Part shown: positions 18,129 through 26,761 of the stretch, piece after piece
How positions within the stretch are numbered: the stretch's first letter is position 1
How the letters are laid out: each line of letters opens with the position of its first letter
DNA from: Pseudomonadota bacterium
GTDB taxonomy: Bacteria; Pseudomonadota; Gammaproteobacteria; Burkholderiales; Rhodocyclaceae
DNA: 35,300 nt
Reading direction: 5' to 3'
NCBI GenBank assembly: GCA_018262245.1
Contig: JAGTRV010000010.1
Span: 1 to 35,300 of the forward strand
Translations under genes and position numbers: made by a program
The notes under the pieces: model-generated
Database searches by the model: none
Told to the model about the DNA's origin: nothing
What the model saw: only the letters and a program-made list of their open reading frames with translations

Positions 18129-19592
18129 TCAATATTTTCTATTCAGAGCCAGCAACAGCATTGCCACGATCATGGCCAGTGCGATCCAGTCCCCAAAGCG
18201 CCCGTAAGGCGTCATTCCGGTATAGGCGCGTACTTCGCCGTGCAGGACTCCGGTTTCAAAGGCTGGCAGTGCCGCGCTAACCTGGCCGCGGGCGTCAACG
18301 ATGGCGGTCATGCCGGTGTTGGTGGCGCGCAGCATCGGGCGGCCGGTTTCCAGTGCGCGCATCTGGGCGATCTGCAGGTGTTGTGGCTGGGCCAATGAGT
18401 GGCCGAACCAGGCGGTGTTCGACAGGTTGGCGAGGATGCCCGCTGCGGGCAGGGCGCGGATGATCTCGTTGCCGAAGACGTCTTCGTAGCAGATATTGAT
18501 TGCTACTTTCTGGCCGGCTACGGCGAGTGGCGCCTGCTTTTCCGGGCCGCGCGTGAAGGATGAGGCTGGAATGTTGGCATAGGCCATGAACCACGCAAAG
18601 CCGGGCGGGATAAATTCGCCATAAGGCACCAGATGACTCTTGCTATAGACCTGCAGCGGCGAGGCGCCGAGGCTGACCGCGCTGTTGTAGTAGGCGTTGC
18701 CATCGCCGGTCAGCGTGCCGAAAATCAGGTCGCCGCCCTGGCGTTGGGCCAGTGTCTTGAGGTCGTCGAGATAGTCGCCTGGCAACTGGTCGATGAAGAC
18801 CGGCATCGCGGTTTCCGGCAGCAGCGTCAGTTGGGCCGGGTTGGCTTCGATCAGTTCGCGATAGAGGTTTAGCGTCCGGATGAAGGCTTCCGGGCGGAAT
18901 TTCATTTCCTGCGGGATGTTGCCCTGAATCAGTGCGACGCGAACCGGTTCGCCGACGGGGTCGGTCCAGGCAACCTGGCGCAAACCGAAACCGAGTAGGG
19001 CGAGCGCGGCAAGGCAGGGCAGGCCAAGGCGCCAGCGGACGAGTAGGGCGCCGGATAGCGCAACGATCAGCGACAGGCCGTGCACGCCGAGCAGTGGGGC
19101 GAAACCGGCCAGCGGGCTGGGTGGCGCTTGCGAATAGCCGACGGTCAGCCAGGGGAAACCGGTGAAAATCCAGCCTTTGACCCAGTCCAGCCCGGCGATC
19201 AGTGCCGCGAACAGCAATGCCTGCTGCCAAAGGTTGCCTGGCTGCCAGCGCTTGAATACCCAGCCGGCGATCATCGGGAACAACGCCATCACTGTGCAGA
19301 ACAGGAAGGCTGCCGGGCCGGCCAGCCACCACGGCATGCCGCCGAAGACGGAAAGGCTGACGTAAACCCACGATACGCCGCACAGGAAGAAGCCGAGACC
19401 GAAGCTCAGCCCGGTCAGTAGCCCCTGGCGTGGTGATTCAGCGCGTTGCAACAGGGCGAACAAGGCGCCCCAGATGACGGGGGCCAGCCAGAACAGGCCG
19501 AACGGCGCAAAGCAGAGGACGCCCGCCGCACCGATCAGGGCGGCAAGGCCAAAGCGGTGCAGCGGCCGCTCAGGCAGGCGTATCTTCAGCAC
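18129..19592 (-). CDS. lnt: Apolipoprotein N-acyltransferase
   Basis: 487 aa from a GTG at 19592 that overlaps the corC end by 23 bp; no ribosome site is obvious and no ATG is available. Several membrane helices occupy the first 200 residues, then a nitrilase-like domain carries the catalytic triad Glu (LLPETAMP), Lys (YSKSHLVPYGE) and Cys (INICYEDVFGNE). A last membrane helix closes the protein (MIVAMLLLALN). It adds the third acyl chain to lipoproteins at the outer face of the inner membrane. Usual downstream partner of corC. Confidence 0.95.
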   Translation of the reverse strand: MLKIRLPERPLHRFGLAALIGAAGVLCFAPFGLFWLAPVIWGALFALLQRAESPRQGLLTGLSFGLGFFLCGVSWVYVSLSVFGGMPWWLAGPAAFLFCTVMALFPMIAGWVFKRWQPGNLWQQALLFAALIAGLDWVKGWIFTGFPWLTVGYSQAPPSPLAGFAPLLGVHGLSLIVALSGALLVRWRLGLPCLAALALLGFGLRQVAWTDPVGEPVRVALIQGNIPQEMKFRPEAFIRTLNLYRELIEANPAQLTLLPETAMPVFIDQLPGDYLDDLKTLAQRQGGDLIFGTLTGDGNAYYNSAVSLGASPLQVYSKSHLVPYGEFIPPGFAWFMAYANIPASSFTRGPEKQAPLAVAGQKVAINICYEDVFGNEIIRALPAAGILANLSNTAWFGHSLAQPQHLQIAQMRALETGRPMLRATNTGMTAIVDARGQVSAALPAFETGVLHGEVRAYTGMTPYGRFGDWIALAMIVAMLLLALNRKY

Positions 19593-20418
19593 CGGTCTGC
19601 GGTTTGGGTGGGTCGATGAGCAGGGTGTAGAGACGGCGGCTATCGGCACGCAGCACCTGGAAGCGCAGGCCGCCGATGTCGACAACCTCGTTGCGCTTGG
19701 GCATGCGGCCAAGATGGCGCAGGATCAGGCCGCCGACCGTGTCGAACTCTTCGTCGGAGAATTTGGTCGAGAAGGCGGCGTTGAAGTCCTCGATCTCGGT
19801 GCGTGCCTTGACGCGGTAGCGGCCGGAGGCGTCGAGACGAATGTTGTCGTGGGCTTCGTCAAAGTCGTATTCGTCCTCGATGTCGCCGACGATCTGTTCC
19901 AGTACGTCCTCGATGGTCACCAGGCCGGCGACGCCGCCGTATTCATTGACGACGATGGCCATGTGGTTGCGCGAGACACGGAATTCACGGAGCAGCACGT
20001 TCAGTCGCTTGGATTCCGGAATGAACACGGCCGGACGGAGCCAGTCGCGCAGGTTGAATTCTTCTTCGGTGTGAATGCGCAGCAGATCCTTGGCGAGCAG
20101 GATGCCGAGCACATTGTCGCGATCGCCATCGACGACCGGAAAGCGCGAGTGGGCGGCTTCGATGACAATCGGGACAATTTCGTCCATCGGGTTGTCGACG
20201 TCGATGACGTCCATCTGGGCTCGCGGGATCATCACGTCGGTGACGCGGGTTTCGGAGGCCTGCAGGGCACCTTCGATGATGGTCAGCGCATCGGCGTCCA
20301 TCAGGTTGCGCTCGTAGGCGCTGTGCAGAATCTGAACCAGTTGCTCGCGATCTTCAGGTTCGCGCAGCAGCAGGGAGGTCAGACGTTCGATAAAACCGGG
20401 TTTACTGTCACTATCCAT
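19570..20418 (-). CDS. corC: CorC/HlyC-type CBS-domain protein
   Basis: 282 aa. It has two CBS motifs (VTDVMIPRAQMDVIDVD... and ...ESKRLNVLLREFRVSRNHMAIVVNEYGGVAGLVTIEDVLEQIVGDIEDEYD), then the CorC_HlyC transporter-associated domain. There are no membrane segments, so it is a soluble CorC rather than the membrane CNNM type. Linked to magnesium/cobalt efflux and envelope homeostasis. It starts 5 bp after the ybeY stop in the miaB-phoH-ybeY-corC-lnt operon. Confidence 0.95.
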   Translation of the reverse strand: MDSDSKPGFIERLTSLLLREPEDREQLVQILHSAYERNLMDADALTIIEGALQASETRVTDVMIPRAQMDVIDVDNPMDEIVPIVIEAAHSRFPVVDGDRDNVLGILLAKDLLRIHTEEEFNLRDWLRPAVFIPESKRLNVLLREFRVSRNHMAIVVNEYGGVAGLVTIEDVLEQIVGDIEDEYDFDEAHDNIRLDASGRYRVKARTEIEDFNAAFSTKFSDEEFDTVGGLILRHLGRMPKRNEVVDIGGLRFQVLRADSRRLYTLLIDPPKPQTGAEDTPA

Positions 20419-20423
20419 AATGT

Positions 20424-20873
20424 TTAAACCGCATACGGGTCTGGATAACCCATTGCAGCGAGAATCTCCCTTTCTTCGTCTTCCATCGCCTGGGCATCAT
20501 CGTCATTGTCATGATCCCAGCCCTGCAAATGCAGCATACCATGCACCGTCAGGTGCGCGTAATGAGCGTCCAGCGGTTTGTTCTGCTCGGCTGCTTCCTT
20601 GCTCACGACGCTCGGGCAGATGACCAGATCGCCCATCACCACCGGTTCGGTATCGTAGGGAAAGGACAGCACGTTGGTTGCGTAATCCTTGCCCCGATAT
20701 TCCTTGTTCAGCGACTGGCCTTCGTCGGCATCGACCAGGCGGATGGTGACTTCGCCGCCGCCAACCAGCGCGGCACGGGCCCAGCGCACGAAATCTGCCC
20801 GCAAGGGTAGTCCTTCCCGGTTACAGGCGTATTGCACCGAAAGATTAAGTCGGTTGCTGGGTGCGTTTTTCAT
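20424..20873 (-). CDS. ybeY: Endoribonuclease YbeY (rRNA maturation factor)
   Basis: 149 aa from the ATG at 20873, which lies inside the phoH end (29-bp overlap). The zinc-site motif [24 protein letters not shown] (H-x3-H-x5-H) and [20 protein letters not shown] are family-defining. It takes part in 16S rRNA 3' maturation and ribosome quality control. Confidence 0.96.
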   Translation of the reverse strand: MKNAPSNRLNLSVQYACNREGLPLRADFVRWARAALVGGGEVTIRLVDADEGQSLNKEYRGKDYATNVLSFPYDTEPVVMGDLVICPSVVSKEAAEQNKPLDAHYAHLTVHGMLHLQGWDHDNDDDAQAMEDEEREILAAMGYPDPYAV

Positions 20874-21843
20874 AGGCGTCGACGATGCGGGCGACCAGCG
20901 GGTGGCGCACCACATCTTCCTTCTTGAAATGGGTAAAGGCCAGGCCACGCACGTTGTCGAGTATGGAGATGGCTTCGTTGAGGCCGCTCTTGTGGCCCTT
21001 GGGCAGGTCGATCTGGGTGATGTCGCCGGTGACCACCGCCTTGGCACCAATGCCGATGCGGGTCAGGAACATCTTCATCTGCTCCGGCGTTGTGTTCTGC
21101 GCCTCGTCGAGAATGATGAAGGCGTGGTTCAGCGTCCGGCCGCGCATGAAGGCGAGCGGCGCGATCTCGATGGCGCGCTTTTCGTAGAGCTTGGCAACGC
21201 GGTCGGCACCCATCAGGTCGTACAGCGCATCATAGAGCGGGCGCAGGTAAGGGTCGATCTTCTGGGTCAGGTCGCCGGGCAGGAAGCCGAGGCGCTCGCC
21301 TGCTTCAACGGCAGGGCGGGTCAGGATGATGCGCTCGACCAGATCACGCTCGAAGGCGTCGACGGCGGACGCGACAGCCAAGTAAGTCTTGCCAGTGCCG
21401 GCCGGGCCGATGCCGAAAGTGATGTCGTGTTCCTGGATCGCCTTCAGGTAAGCCACCTGGCGCGGCGTGCGGCCATGCAACTGGGTGTTGCGGGTAATCA
21501 GTTGCGGACCATCCACCGGACCCTCGCTGCGTTGCGACACGCGGCGAACCGGCGCGTTGGTCAGTTCGATCAGACCAAGCTGTATTTCATCCACCGACAG
21601 CGGCGCCCGCGACATGGCGTAGAAGTGCCGGATGGCATCGGCAGTCAGTCGGGCTTTTTCGCCCAGGATCGAGAACCGTTCGTTGCGGCGACGAATCACC
21701 ACGTCAAAACCGGTTTCGATCTGCCGGATGTTTTCGTCCAGCGGGCCGCATAGATTGGCCAGTTGGGCGTTGTCGACTGGCGACAGCGCCAGCTCGACCG
21801 GTTTCTGCTTCGGCGCCGGCTTGGTGGCAGCACCTGTTTTCAT
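20845..21843 (-). CDS. phoH: PhoH-like ATPase
   Basis: 332 aa from the ATG at 21843, four bases after the miaB stop; a TTG at 21867 inside miaB is an alternative. Walker A is GPAGTGKT, Walker B is FIILDEAQN, and motif [11 protein letters not shown] is present. It is the YbeZ-type PhoH usually paired with YbeY and probably acts on RNA. The name reflects Pho regulation in E. coli of a relative; no Pho box is seen here and it is inside the miaB operon. Confidence 0.95.
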   Translation of the reverse strand: MKTGAATKPAPKQKPVELALSPVDNAQLANLCGPLDENIRQIETGFDVVIRRRNERFSILGEKARLTADAIRHFYAMSRAPLSVDEIQLGLIELTNAPVRRVSQRSEGPVDGPQLITRNTQLHGRTPRQVAYLKAIQEHDITFGIGPAGTGKTYLAVASAVDAFERDLVERIILTRPAVEAGERLGFLPGDLTQKIDPYLRPLYDALYDLMGADRVAKLYEKRAIEIAPLAFMRGRTLNHAFIILDEAQNTTPEQMKMFLTRIGIGAKAVVTGDITQIDLPKGHKSGLNEAISILDNVRGLAFTHFKKEDVVRHPLVARIVDAYEKRTQQPT

Positions 21844-21847
21844 GCCA

Positions 21848-23185
21848 CTAGTCTTCTCGGATGACAATTTCGCCCCTCAGCGTGTGCGACAGCGACGACG
21901 TGATGCGGACATCGACGAAGGTGTTGATCAGGCGCGGATTGCCGGAAAAGTTGACGATGCGGTTGTTGTCGGTCCGGCCGGCCAGATCATGCACGTCTTT
22001 CTTCGAGGTGCCCTCGACCAGAACACGCTGGATGCTGCCAACCATGGTCTGGCTGATCGCCTGTGCCTGTTCGTCGATGCGCTTTTGCAGACGCAGCAGG
22101 CGGGCTGACTTCACGTCGGCCGGGGTCGAATCGTCCAGCTCCAGCGCCGGGGTGCCGGGGCGCGGGCTGTAGATGAAGGAGAACGAACTGTCGAAACCGA
22201 CATCGTCGATCAGCTTCATCGTTTTCTCGAAATCCTCGTCAGTTTCGCCAGGGAAGCCGACGATGAAGTCAGACGACAGCGAAATGTCTGGCCGTGCGGC
22301 GCGCAGCTTGCGGATGATCGACTTGTACTCCAGCGTCGTGTAGCCGCGCTTCATCGCTGCCAGCACACGATCGGAGCCGGCCTGAACCGGCAGGTGCAGG
22401 TGCGAAACCAGTTTCGGGACCTTGACGTAGGTGTCGAACAGGCGCTGCGTCATCTCGCGGGGGTGCGAGGTTGTGTAGCGGATGCGCTCGATGCCCGGCA
22501 CTTCGGCGATGTATTCGATCAGCAAGGCGAGGTCAGCCTTTTCCTCGGTGCCGTCCATGTCGCCGCGATAGGCATTGACGTTCTGGCCGAGCAGCGTCAC
22601 TTCGCCAACGCCATGGGCCGCCAGATCGGCGACTTCGGTCAGTACATCGTTGAACGGCCGCGAAACCTCGCCACCGCGGGTGTAAGGCACAATGCAGAAG
22701 GTGCAGAATTTGGAGCAACCTTCCATGATCGAGACAAAAGCCGAAGCGCCCTTGATTTCAGACGGCGGCATCGCGTCGAACTTCTCGATTTCCGGGAAGG
22801 AAACGTCGACGGCAGCCTTGCCCTTGGCCTTGCGTTCGGCAATCAGTTGCGGCAAACGGTGCAGCGTCTGCGGTCCGAAGACCACATCGACATACGGTGC
22901 CCGAGCGATGATCGCATCGCCTTCCTGGCTGGCGACGCAGCCACCGACGCCGATCACCAGGTTCGGATTCAGTTTTTTCAGGTGGCGGACACGGCCGAGG
23001 TCATGGAAAACCTTTTCCTGCGCCTTTTCGCGCACCGAGCAGGTATTGAACAGGATGATGTCGGCTTCTTCGGGATTGTCAGTCTTGATGACGCCTTCGG
23101 AAGCATTGAGTACGTCGGCCATCTTGTCCGAATCGTACTCATTCATCTGGCACCCAAAAGTGCGGATGAACAGTTTTTTTGGCAT
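21848..23185 (-). CDS. miaB: tRNA-2-methylthio-N6-dimethylallyladenosine synthase
   Basis: 445 aa. The N-terminal MTTase domain has cluster cysteines C12, C49 and C83. The radical-SAM CxxxCxxC is C157, C161, C164 (GCSKFCTFC). The C-terminal TRAM domain is present. It methylthiolates i6A37 of tRNAs reading UNN codons, with two [4Fe-4S] clusters. First gene of the operon; a TATAAT on this strand lies at 23246-23251. Confidence 0.97.
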   Translation of the reverse strand: MPKKLFIRTFGCQMNEYDSDKMADVLNASEGVIKTDNPEEADIILFNTCSVREKAQEKVFHDLGRVRHLKKLNPNLVIGVGGCVASQEGDAIIARAPYVDVVFGPQTLHRLPQLIAERKAKGKAAVDVSFPEIEKFDAMPPSEIKGASAFVSIMEGCSKFCTFCIVPYTRGGEVSRPFNDVLTEVADLAAHGVGEVTLLGQNVNAYRGDMDGTEEKADLALLIEYIAEVPGIERIRYTTSHPREMTQRLFDTYVKVPKLVSHLHLPVQAGSDRVLAAMKRGYTTLEYKSIIRKLRAARPDISLSSDFIVGFPGETDEDFEKTMKLIDDVGFDSSFSFIYSPRPGTPALELDDSTPADVKSARLLRLQKRIDEQAQAISQTMVGSIQRVLVEGTSKKDVHDLAGRTDNNRIVNFSGNPRLINTFVDVRITSSLSHTLRGEIVIRED

Positions 23186-23245
23186 GAAATTACTTTAAAA
23201 ATCAGTGGGTGCCGCTTCGGCAAGCGTTCGGCAGAAAAGTTGCGC

Positions 23246-23251
23246 ATTATA
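23246..23251 (-). promoter_or_regulatory. -10 element of miaB operon promoter
   Basis: The minus strand reads TATAAT about 60 bp upstream of the miaB ATG. No good -35 at 17 bp. It lies just 6 bp from the -35 of the divergent tRNA-Met promoter, so the two promoters compete for space. Confidence 0.5.
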
Positions 23252-23257
23252 ACGCGG

Positions 23258-23287
23258 TTGACCGCCTGGTCGCCCGCAATCTATAAT
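23258..23287 (+). promoter_or_regulatory. Promoter of tRNA-Met
   Basis: TTGACC (23258-23263), an 18-bp spacer and a perfect TATAAT (23282-23287) place the transcript start about 11 bp before the tRNA. A GC-rich stretch (CCGCGCC), like a stringent discriminator, follows the -10. Confidence 0.75.
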
Positions 23288-23304
23288 CCGCGCCCTCTAA
23301 GCGT

Positions 23305-23381
23305 GGTGATGTAGCTCAGACGGTTAGAGCGATGGATTCATAACCCATAGGTCGGCAGTTCGATTCTGCCCATCACCACCA
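23305..23381 (+). tRNA. tRNA-Met (anticodon CAT)
   Basis: 77 nt including an encoded CCA. Acceptor stem GGTGATG pairs with CATCACC; the D arm contains AGCTCAGACGGTTAGAGC; the anticodon loop reads TTCATAA (anticodon CAT); the T arm is GGCAG-TTCGATT-CTGCC. The layout suits elongator tRNA-Met. Its 3' end is the core of a repeated attachment site, and an integrase gene lies directly downstream. Confidence 0.95.
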
Positions 23382-23388
23382 CCAATGC
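23364..23388 (+). repeat. Attachment site attL of element 1 (tRNA-Met 3' end)
   Basis: TTCTGCCCATCACCACCAC (19 identical bases), then one mismatch and AATGC, shared with 31363-31387. It covers the T-arm 3' strand, the acceptor 3' strand and CCA. Confidence 0.85.
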
Positions 23389-23391
23389 TAA

Positions 23392-23418
23392 AGGGCCCTG
23401 ATTCGTCAGGGCTCTTTT
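23392..23418 (+). terminator. Terminator behind tRNA-Met
   Basis: Stem AGGGCCCTGA/TCAGGGCTCT (one G-T pair) with a TTCG tetraloop, followed by TTTT. It separates the tRNA from the integrase gene. Confidence 0.85.
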
Positions 23419-23446
23419 CATTTGGGCGCCCTCCCGTGTCTCCGAT

Positions 23447-23465
23447 TGGGACATTCAACGGGACA
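23447..23465 (+). repeat. Direct repeat TGGGACA / CGGGACA before the integrase
   Basis: Heptamers at 23447-23453 and 23459-23465 (12-bp period) lie immediately upstream of the integrase ATG. The same half-site forms a palindrome at 25295-25309. Candidate arm-type integrase or regulator sites. Confidence 0.35.
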
Positions 23466-23476
23466 AACACGGCACC

Positions 23477-25183
23477 ATGCCCAGACCTTCGAGCATTCAA
23501 AGCACCTACCTGCAACGTCGGGGTGCGGCTTATTATTTTCGCTACACCGTTCCGCCTTCGCTCACCCACGCACTGGGCCGTAAGGTTCTCAAGGTGTCCC
23601 TGCGGACCGCCTACCTGCACCCCGCACGACTCCGCGCGGCCACCGTCATGGCTGCTCTTCAGGGGATAATTGCGGACTTCACAGAGACAAACGACAAGGC
23701 GCACCGCATGGACAACCTGAAGGAGAAACTGGAGGCCATGCTGCGGGACATGAACGAGCGCTGGTTAGATCATCACCTAAGCCGCCGTCGCCCACTCGAA
23801 GAGGACCAGCTAGGCGCTGAAGATGACACCATTTCTATGGTTCAGTCTGATTGCATGGAGGCATTGCAGACTGGCAACTGGAAGCGCTGGGAGAACCTCG
23901 CCCGTAATTTCGTGAAGGAACACGACCTACCGGTTGAAGAGGGCAGCATTGAATTTCGTTACATCTGCTTTGAGGTGGGCAAGCTGGAAGCACGCGCTCA
24001 CGATTCGTCACTCGCTACCCTGCGCGGAGATTTCACAGTACAGCCGCCGCCTTACACAGTCCCCGCGCCTGCCGTCATTGCGCCGTCGCAGTCGCTTGAA
24101 GGGGATGCTGCAATGCTGCTATCTGATGTCTATGAGGAGTTCTGTAAGCACAAGACCGCACAGAAGGCGTGGAAGCGGCCTGATGTGTCTCGCGCCCATG
24201 ATTACGATCCCATCATTCCACCGTTCATTGCTCTGGTTGGTGACAAGCCGCTGGGCTCCCTTTCGTTGGCTGATGTCCGGAAGTTCGTAGATGTGACGCT
24301 GGCCGGGGTAGGGCGCAAGATGGGCACCAAAAAGCGTGACCTTGACCGCGTGAAGGCCTTACTGAACTACGCGCACAAACATCTTGGCGGGCCTGCCGTA
24401 ACAGGGCCATTGTCCTTGGAGATGAGTTACAACGAAATTCACGATTCGTATGAGCCGTTCAGTCCTGACGAACTTGAGCGGCTGTTCAACTCCTCGGATT
24501 ACAAGGCCAATACCTTTAAAAAGGCCTCACAGTTCTGGCTTCCCCTTCTTGGGCTCTATACGGGGGCGCGTATTGATGAGCCAGCAAGTATGCTGCTAAG
24601 CGAGATTGTCCGGGAGGGCGACATCTGGGCTTTCTATATGAGCGGCGATGAGGCCAACGGGGGAGGGAAGAATGCGTACGCTCCACGCTGGCTCCCTATT
24701 CACCCAGTCTTGATAGAGCTGGGCTTCATTGAGTACGTTCAGTTGCTTAAAGATGAAGGGCATGAGCGCCTGTTTCCTGACATCGGGGCGGCTGCACGTG
24801 ATGGTTACGGTAAACGGGCTACTACGGACTTCACAGCTTATCGTCGCGGCGTTGGCGTTGGGGGTGACAGGCTCAACCCGGTCACCAAGAAATGGGAAGG
24901 AAGCAGCACAAAGGTATTCCACTCTTTCCGGGCCACCGTAAGCACAGGCCTCGTCTATGCGGATGTCGATGGCTCAACGGCGCGGCGTCTCGTGGGGCAT
25001 GAAGCTAAGGATGTGCATGGAAAAGTGTATGAAAAGCACCTTGACCAGCGCTGGCTAGTTCCTGCTCTGGCTGCTCTATCGAAGCTGGATTACGGCCTGA
25101 GTCATCCGAAGTTTGTCGATACGGATGCCTACCGGAAAGCCCGGAAGAGAATCCGCCGCGTGCCTGTGGGGGCTACGGCCTGA
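23477..25183 (+). CDS. Tyrosine-type site-specific integrase (DUF6538 N-terminus), intact
   Basis: 568 aa. The N-terminal DUF6538-like segment (YLQRRGAAYYFRYTVPPSL) is followed by a long linker and a core-binding domain (about 205-320). The catalytic domain has R365 in YTGARIDE, HSFR (H482, R485), GH (H508 in LVGHEA) and the nucleophile Y518 in GKVYEKHL. All expected residues are present, so the enzyme is probably active. It lies 95 bp downstream of the tRNA-Met attachment core, typical of integrases that use a tRNA 3' end. No Shine-Dalgarno is clear before the ATG. Confidence 0.93.
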   Translation: MPRPSSIQSTYLQRRGAAYYFRYTVPPSLTHALGRKVLKVSLRTAYLHPARLRAATVMAALQGIIADFTETNDKAHRMDNLKEKLEAMLRDMNERWLDHHLSRRRPLEEDQLGAEDDTISMVQSDCMEALQTGNWKRWENLARNFVKEHDLPVEEGSIEFRYICFEVGKLEARAHDSSLATLRGDFTVQPPPYTVPAPAVIAPSQSLEGDAAMLLSDVYEEFCKHKTAQKAWKRPDVSRAHDYDPIIPPFIALVGDKPLGSLSLADVRKFVDVTLAGVGRKMGTKKRDLDRVKALLNYAHKHLGGPAVTGPLSLEMSYNEIHDSYEPFSPDELERLFNSSDYKANTFKKASQFWLPLLGLYTGARIDEPASMLLSEIVREGDIWAFYMSGDEANGGGKNAYAPRWLPIHPVLIELGFIEYVQLLKDEGHERLFPDIGAAARDGYGKRATTDFTAYRRGVGVGGDRLNPVTKKWEGSSTKVFHSFRATVSTGLVYADVDGSTARRLVGHEAKDVHGKVYEKHLDQRWLVPALAALSKLDYGLSHPKFVDTDAYRKARKRIRRVPVGATA

Positions 25184-25294
25184 CCACAAAAACAGGGGAG
25201 GAGGGACGGACGGCGGGGCAATCCACGTTTGTTGTGAAATCACCCCGCAAGCCGCGTCGTTACTCGGCACCTCGTTCATTCTGTCCGCTGTGGG

Positions 25295-25309
25295 TGTCCC
25301 ATTGGGACA
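25295..25309. repeat. Perfect inverted repeat TGTCCCA-T-TGGGACA
   Basis: A 7-1-7 palindrome nested in a wider inverted repeat (CCGCTGT at 25285, ACAGCGG at 25307). It lies between the convergent integrase and ParB-like genes and shares the TGGGACA half-site with the repeats before the integrase. It could be a terminator-like hairpin (no T-run) or a protein-binding site. Confidence 0.45.
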
Positions 25310-25338
25310 GCGGTAGTTGCACCGGGCGGGGCGGTGTC

Positions 25339-26088
25339 CTATAGGAGTTCCAATGGGTCCGCCTCGAAATGCTCCTTCAGCTTCATTTGCGCAATGACCC
25401 GCTCTGCCTCATCAATAGCCTGCTGCCTTAGTTCAGGATCGCGCAGGGCATCGCAAGCAGCAAGAGCATCCCGCAGGGCTTGGTTGGTTCTCCGCAGGTT
25501 TTCTGGATCACGGTCAATCTGCGGTGGCTCGGCTTCCCGGGTCTGCGTGTCGTCCTTCGCCATCGCCTTAAATGTGACAGGGTGATCAAGCTCCATGTAT
25601 CGGTGCAACGTTGAGCGCTTGATGCCCAGTTCCTTCTCCAAGTCCCGGTAAGACATCACAATCTCACCGCCCACTTTGTGGAGCCCCGCTTGCAGGAACA
25701 ACGAAAGGCGCCGCCGCTTATCTGCTGACGTAAGCCCCTGCCCTTGCGTGGCATTCGCCCGGCTCGCTACGGCCTTGGCTTCCCTCCATTTCATTGGCGT
25801 GATGATCGCCTCAAGGTTTTCATGTCCTAGGCTGAGGTGCGCCGCTTCGAACCTGTGCCATCCCTCAACGAGGAAGAGTTTGCCGTCGATTTGTGCAAGG
25901 CTGACAGGCGGGAACTTCTGCCCGCAGTGCATCTCGTCTGCGTACTTCTTGACCACGCCGGGGAGAGTTCCTTTTACTCGAATCTGGAACTCCTCGCTGC
26001 GAGTGACATCCGAAGCACGTACGGCCTTGGAGCCCTCGCCTATCTGCCACGGCCAGTTATCGCCTCGCTTGGCTCTCGGTTTTTTCAT
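25339..26088 (-). CDS. ParB-like (ParB/Srx fold) protein with helix-turn-helix
   Basis: 249 aa from the ATG at 26088, chosen because GGAG lies 7 bases upstream; an in-frame ATG at 26109 has none. The N-terminal ParB/sulfiredoxin-like segment contains FPPVSLAQIDGKLFLVEGWHRFEAA (the GxxR-like box is GWHRF). The middle part has a helix-turn-helix (VMSYRDLEKELGIKRSTLHRYM) and the tail is a charged helix. Proteins of this fold can be CTP-dependent partition proteins, nucleases or element regulators. There is no ParA here, so classical partition is unlikely; regulation of the element is a fair guess. It overlaps the small gene upstream by 32 bp. Confidence 0.75.
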   Translation of the reverse strand: MKKPRAKRGDNWPWQIGEGSKAVRASDVTRSEEFQIRVKGTLPGVVKKYADEMHCGQKFPPVSLAQIDGKLFLVEGWHRFEAAHLSLGHENLEAIITPMKWREAKAVASRANATQGQGLTSADKRRRLSLFLQAGLHKVGGEIVMSYRDLEKELGIKRSTLHRYMELDHPVTFKAMAKDDTQTREAEPPQIDRDPENLRRTNQALRDALAACDALRDPELRQQAIDEAERVIAQMKLKEHFEADPLELL

Positions 26089-26278
26089 TGCGTACTCCAC
26101 GCTCTTCATTTGATTGACGATGCTCGCCCAAGATGCGGGCCAATACTTGATTGTTGTTCAGGCGCTCACCAGTACGCCGTTCGATGTCTCGCTGAAAGTC
26201 CTTCAGATAATCGAATGCGGACACCGGGAAGGCCACCTGCCGAAATACTAACTGCTCGCTGTTGTTGGGATGAATCAT
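26057..26278 (-). CDS. Small protein, possible ribbon-helix-helix-like partner of the ParB-like protein
   Basis: 73 aa: VFRQVAFPVSAFDYLKDFQRDIERRTGERLNNNQVLARILGEH suggests a short strand followed by two helices, as in small element-encoded DNA-binding proteins. The C-terminal tail is very charged. It lies between the RNase H-like gene (39 bp) and the ParB-like gene (overlap), so it probably belongs to one transcript. I do not recognise a named family. Confidence 0.6.
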   Translation of the reverse strand: MIHPNNSEQLVFRQVAFPVSAFDYLKDFQRDIERRTGERLNNNQVLARILGEHRQSNEERGVRNEKTESQARR

Positions 26279-26317
26279 TGATCTGCTTTCGTAAATGGGG
26301 TTGTCCTGCTGGGGCTG

Positions 26318-26761
26318 CTATTGGTTGGCCTTGCTGATGCCTTGGTTGGCTAACCGGTTTGCCTGTTCATTGCCAGAATGACCACTCACCCAGACCCATT
26401 CCACCTGATGTGCGGCTGCCAGTTCATCAAGGCGCTGCCACATCTCGGCATTGACGACCGGCTTCTTACCTGACTTTTTCCAGCCCCGTGCCTTCCAGTC
26501 GCTTAGGTACTTGGTCATCCCATCGACGACATACTGGGAGTCCGTAATTAGGCGCACCGGTAGGGGCTTTTTCAGGGCCTCAAGGGCTTTGATAGCTGCG
26601 GTCAGTTCCATCTCACTATTCGTGGTCCAGAATGTTCCTCCGCACAACTCCAGCCTGCGTTCATTCCGGTAGATGACCACTCCCCAGCCGCCGGGGCCGG
26701 GATTGCCTTTGCAGGCCCTGCCAATGTGGATGACTACCGGATTATCTGCGGTGGCGCTCAT
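26318..26761 (-). CDS. RNase HI homologue lacking two catalytic aspartates
   Basis: 147 aa from the ATG at 26761, which has GAGG upstream; the frame extends to 26848 without a better start. The RNase HI fold is unmistakable: ACKGNPGPGGWGVVIY, NSEMELTAAIKALEAL, LITDSQYVVDGMTKYL, GWKKSGKKPV, WQRLDEL and WVSGHSG. Of the catalytic set (E. coli D10, E48, D70, D134; H124), E52, D74 and H128 are kept. D10 is replaced by G14 (HIGRAC where TDGAC is usual) and D134 by N135 (EQANRLAN where ERADxLA is usual), with a nearby three-residue deletion. It should not cleave RNA-DNA hybrids in the normal way. First gene of the minus-strand ParB-like module. Confidence 0.88.
   Translation of the reverse strand: MSATADNPVVIHIGRACKGNPGPGGWGVVIYRNERRLELCGGTFWTTNSEMELTAAIKALEALKKPLPVRLITDSQYVVDGMTKYLSDWKARGWKKSGKKPVVNAEMWQRLDELAAAHQVEWVWVSGHSGNEQANRLANQGISKANQ

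Noticed and set aside
22394-23314. 306-codon plus-strand frame opposite miaB
   Set aside because: Antisense shadow; it also runs into the tRNA promoter region.
23324-23704. Minus-strand frame across the tRNA and integrase start
   Set aside because: It covers the tRNA-Met gene and is antisense to a well-supported integrase.
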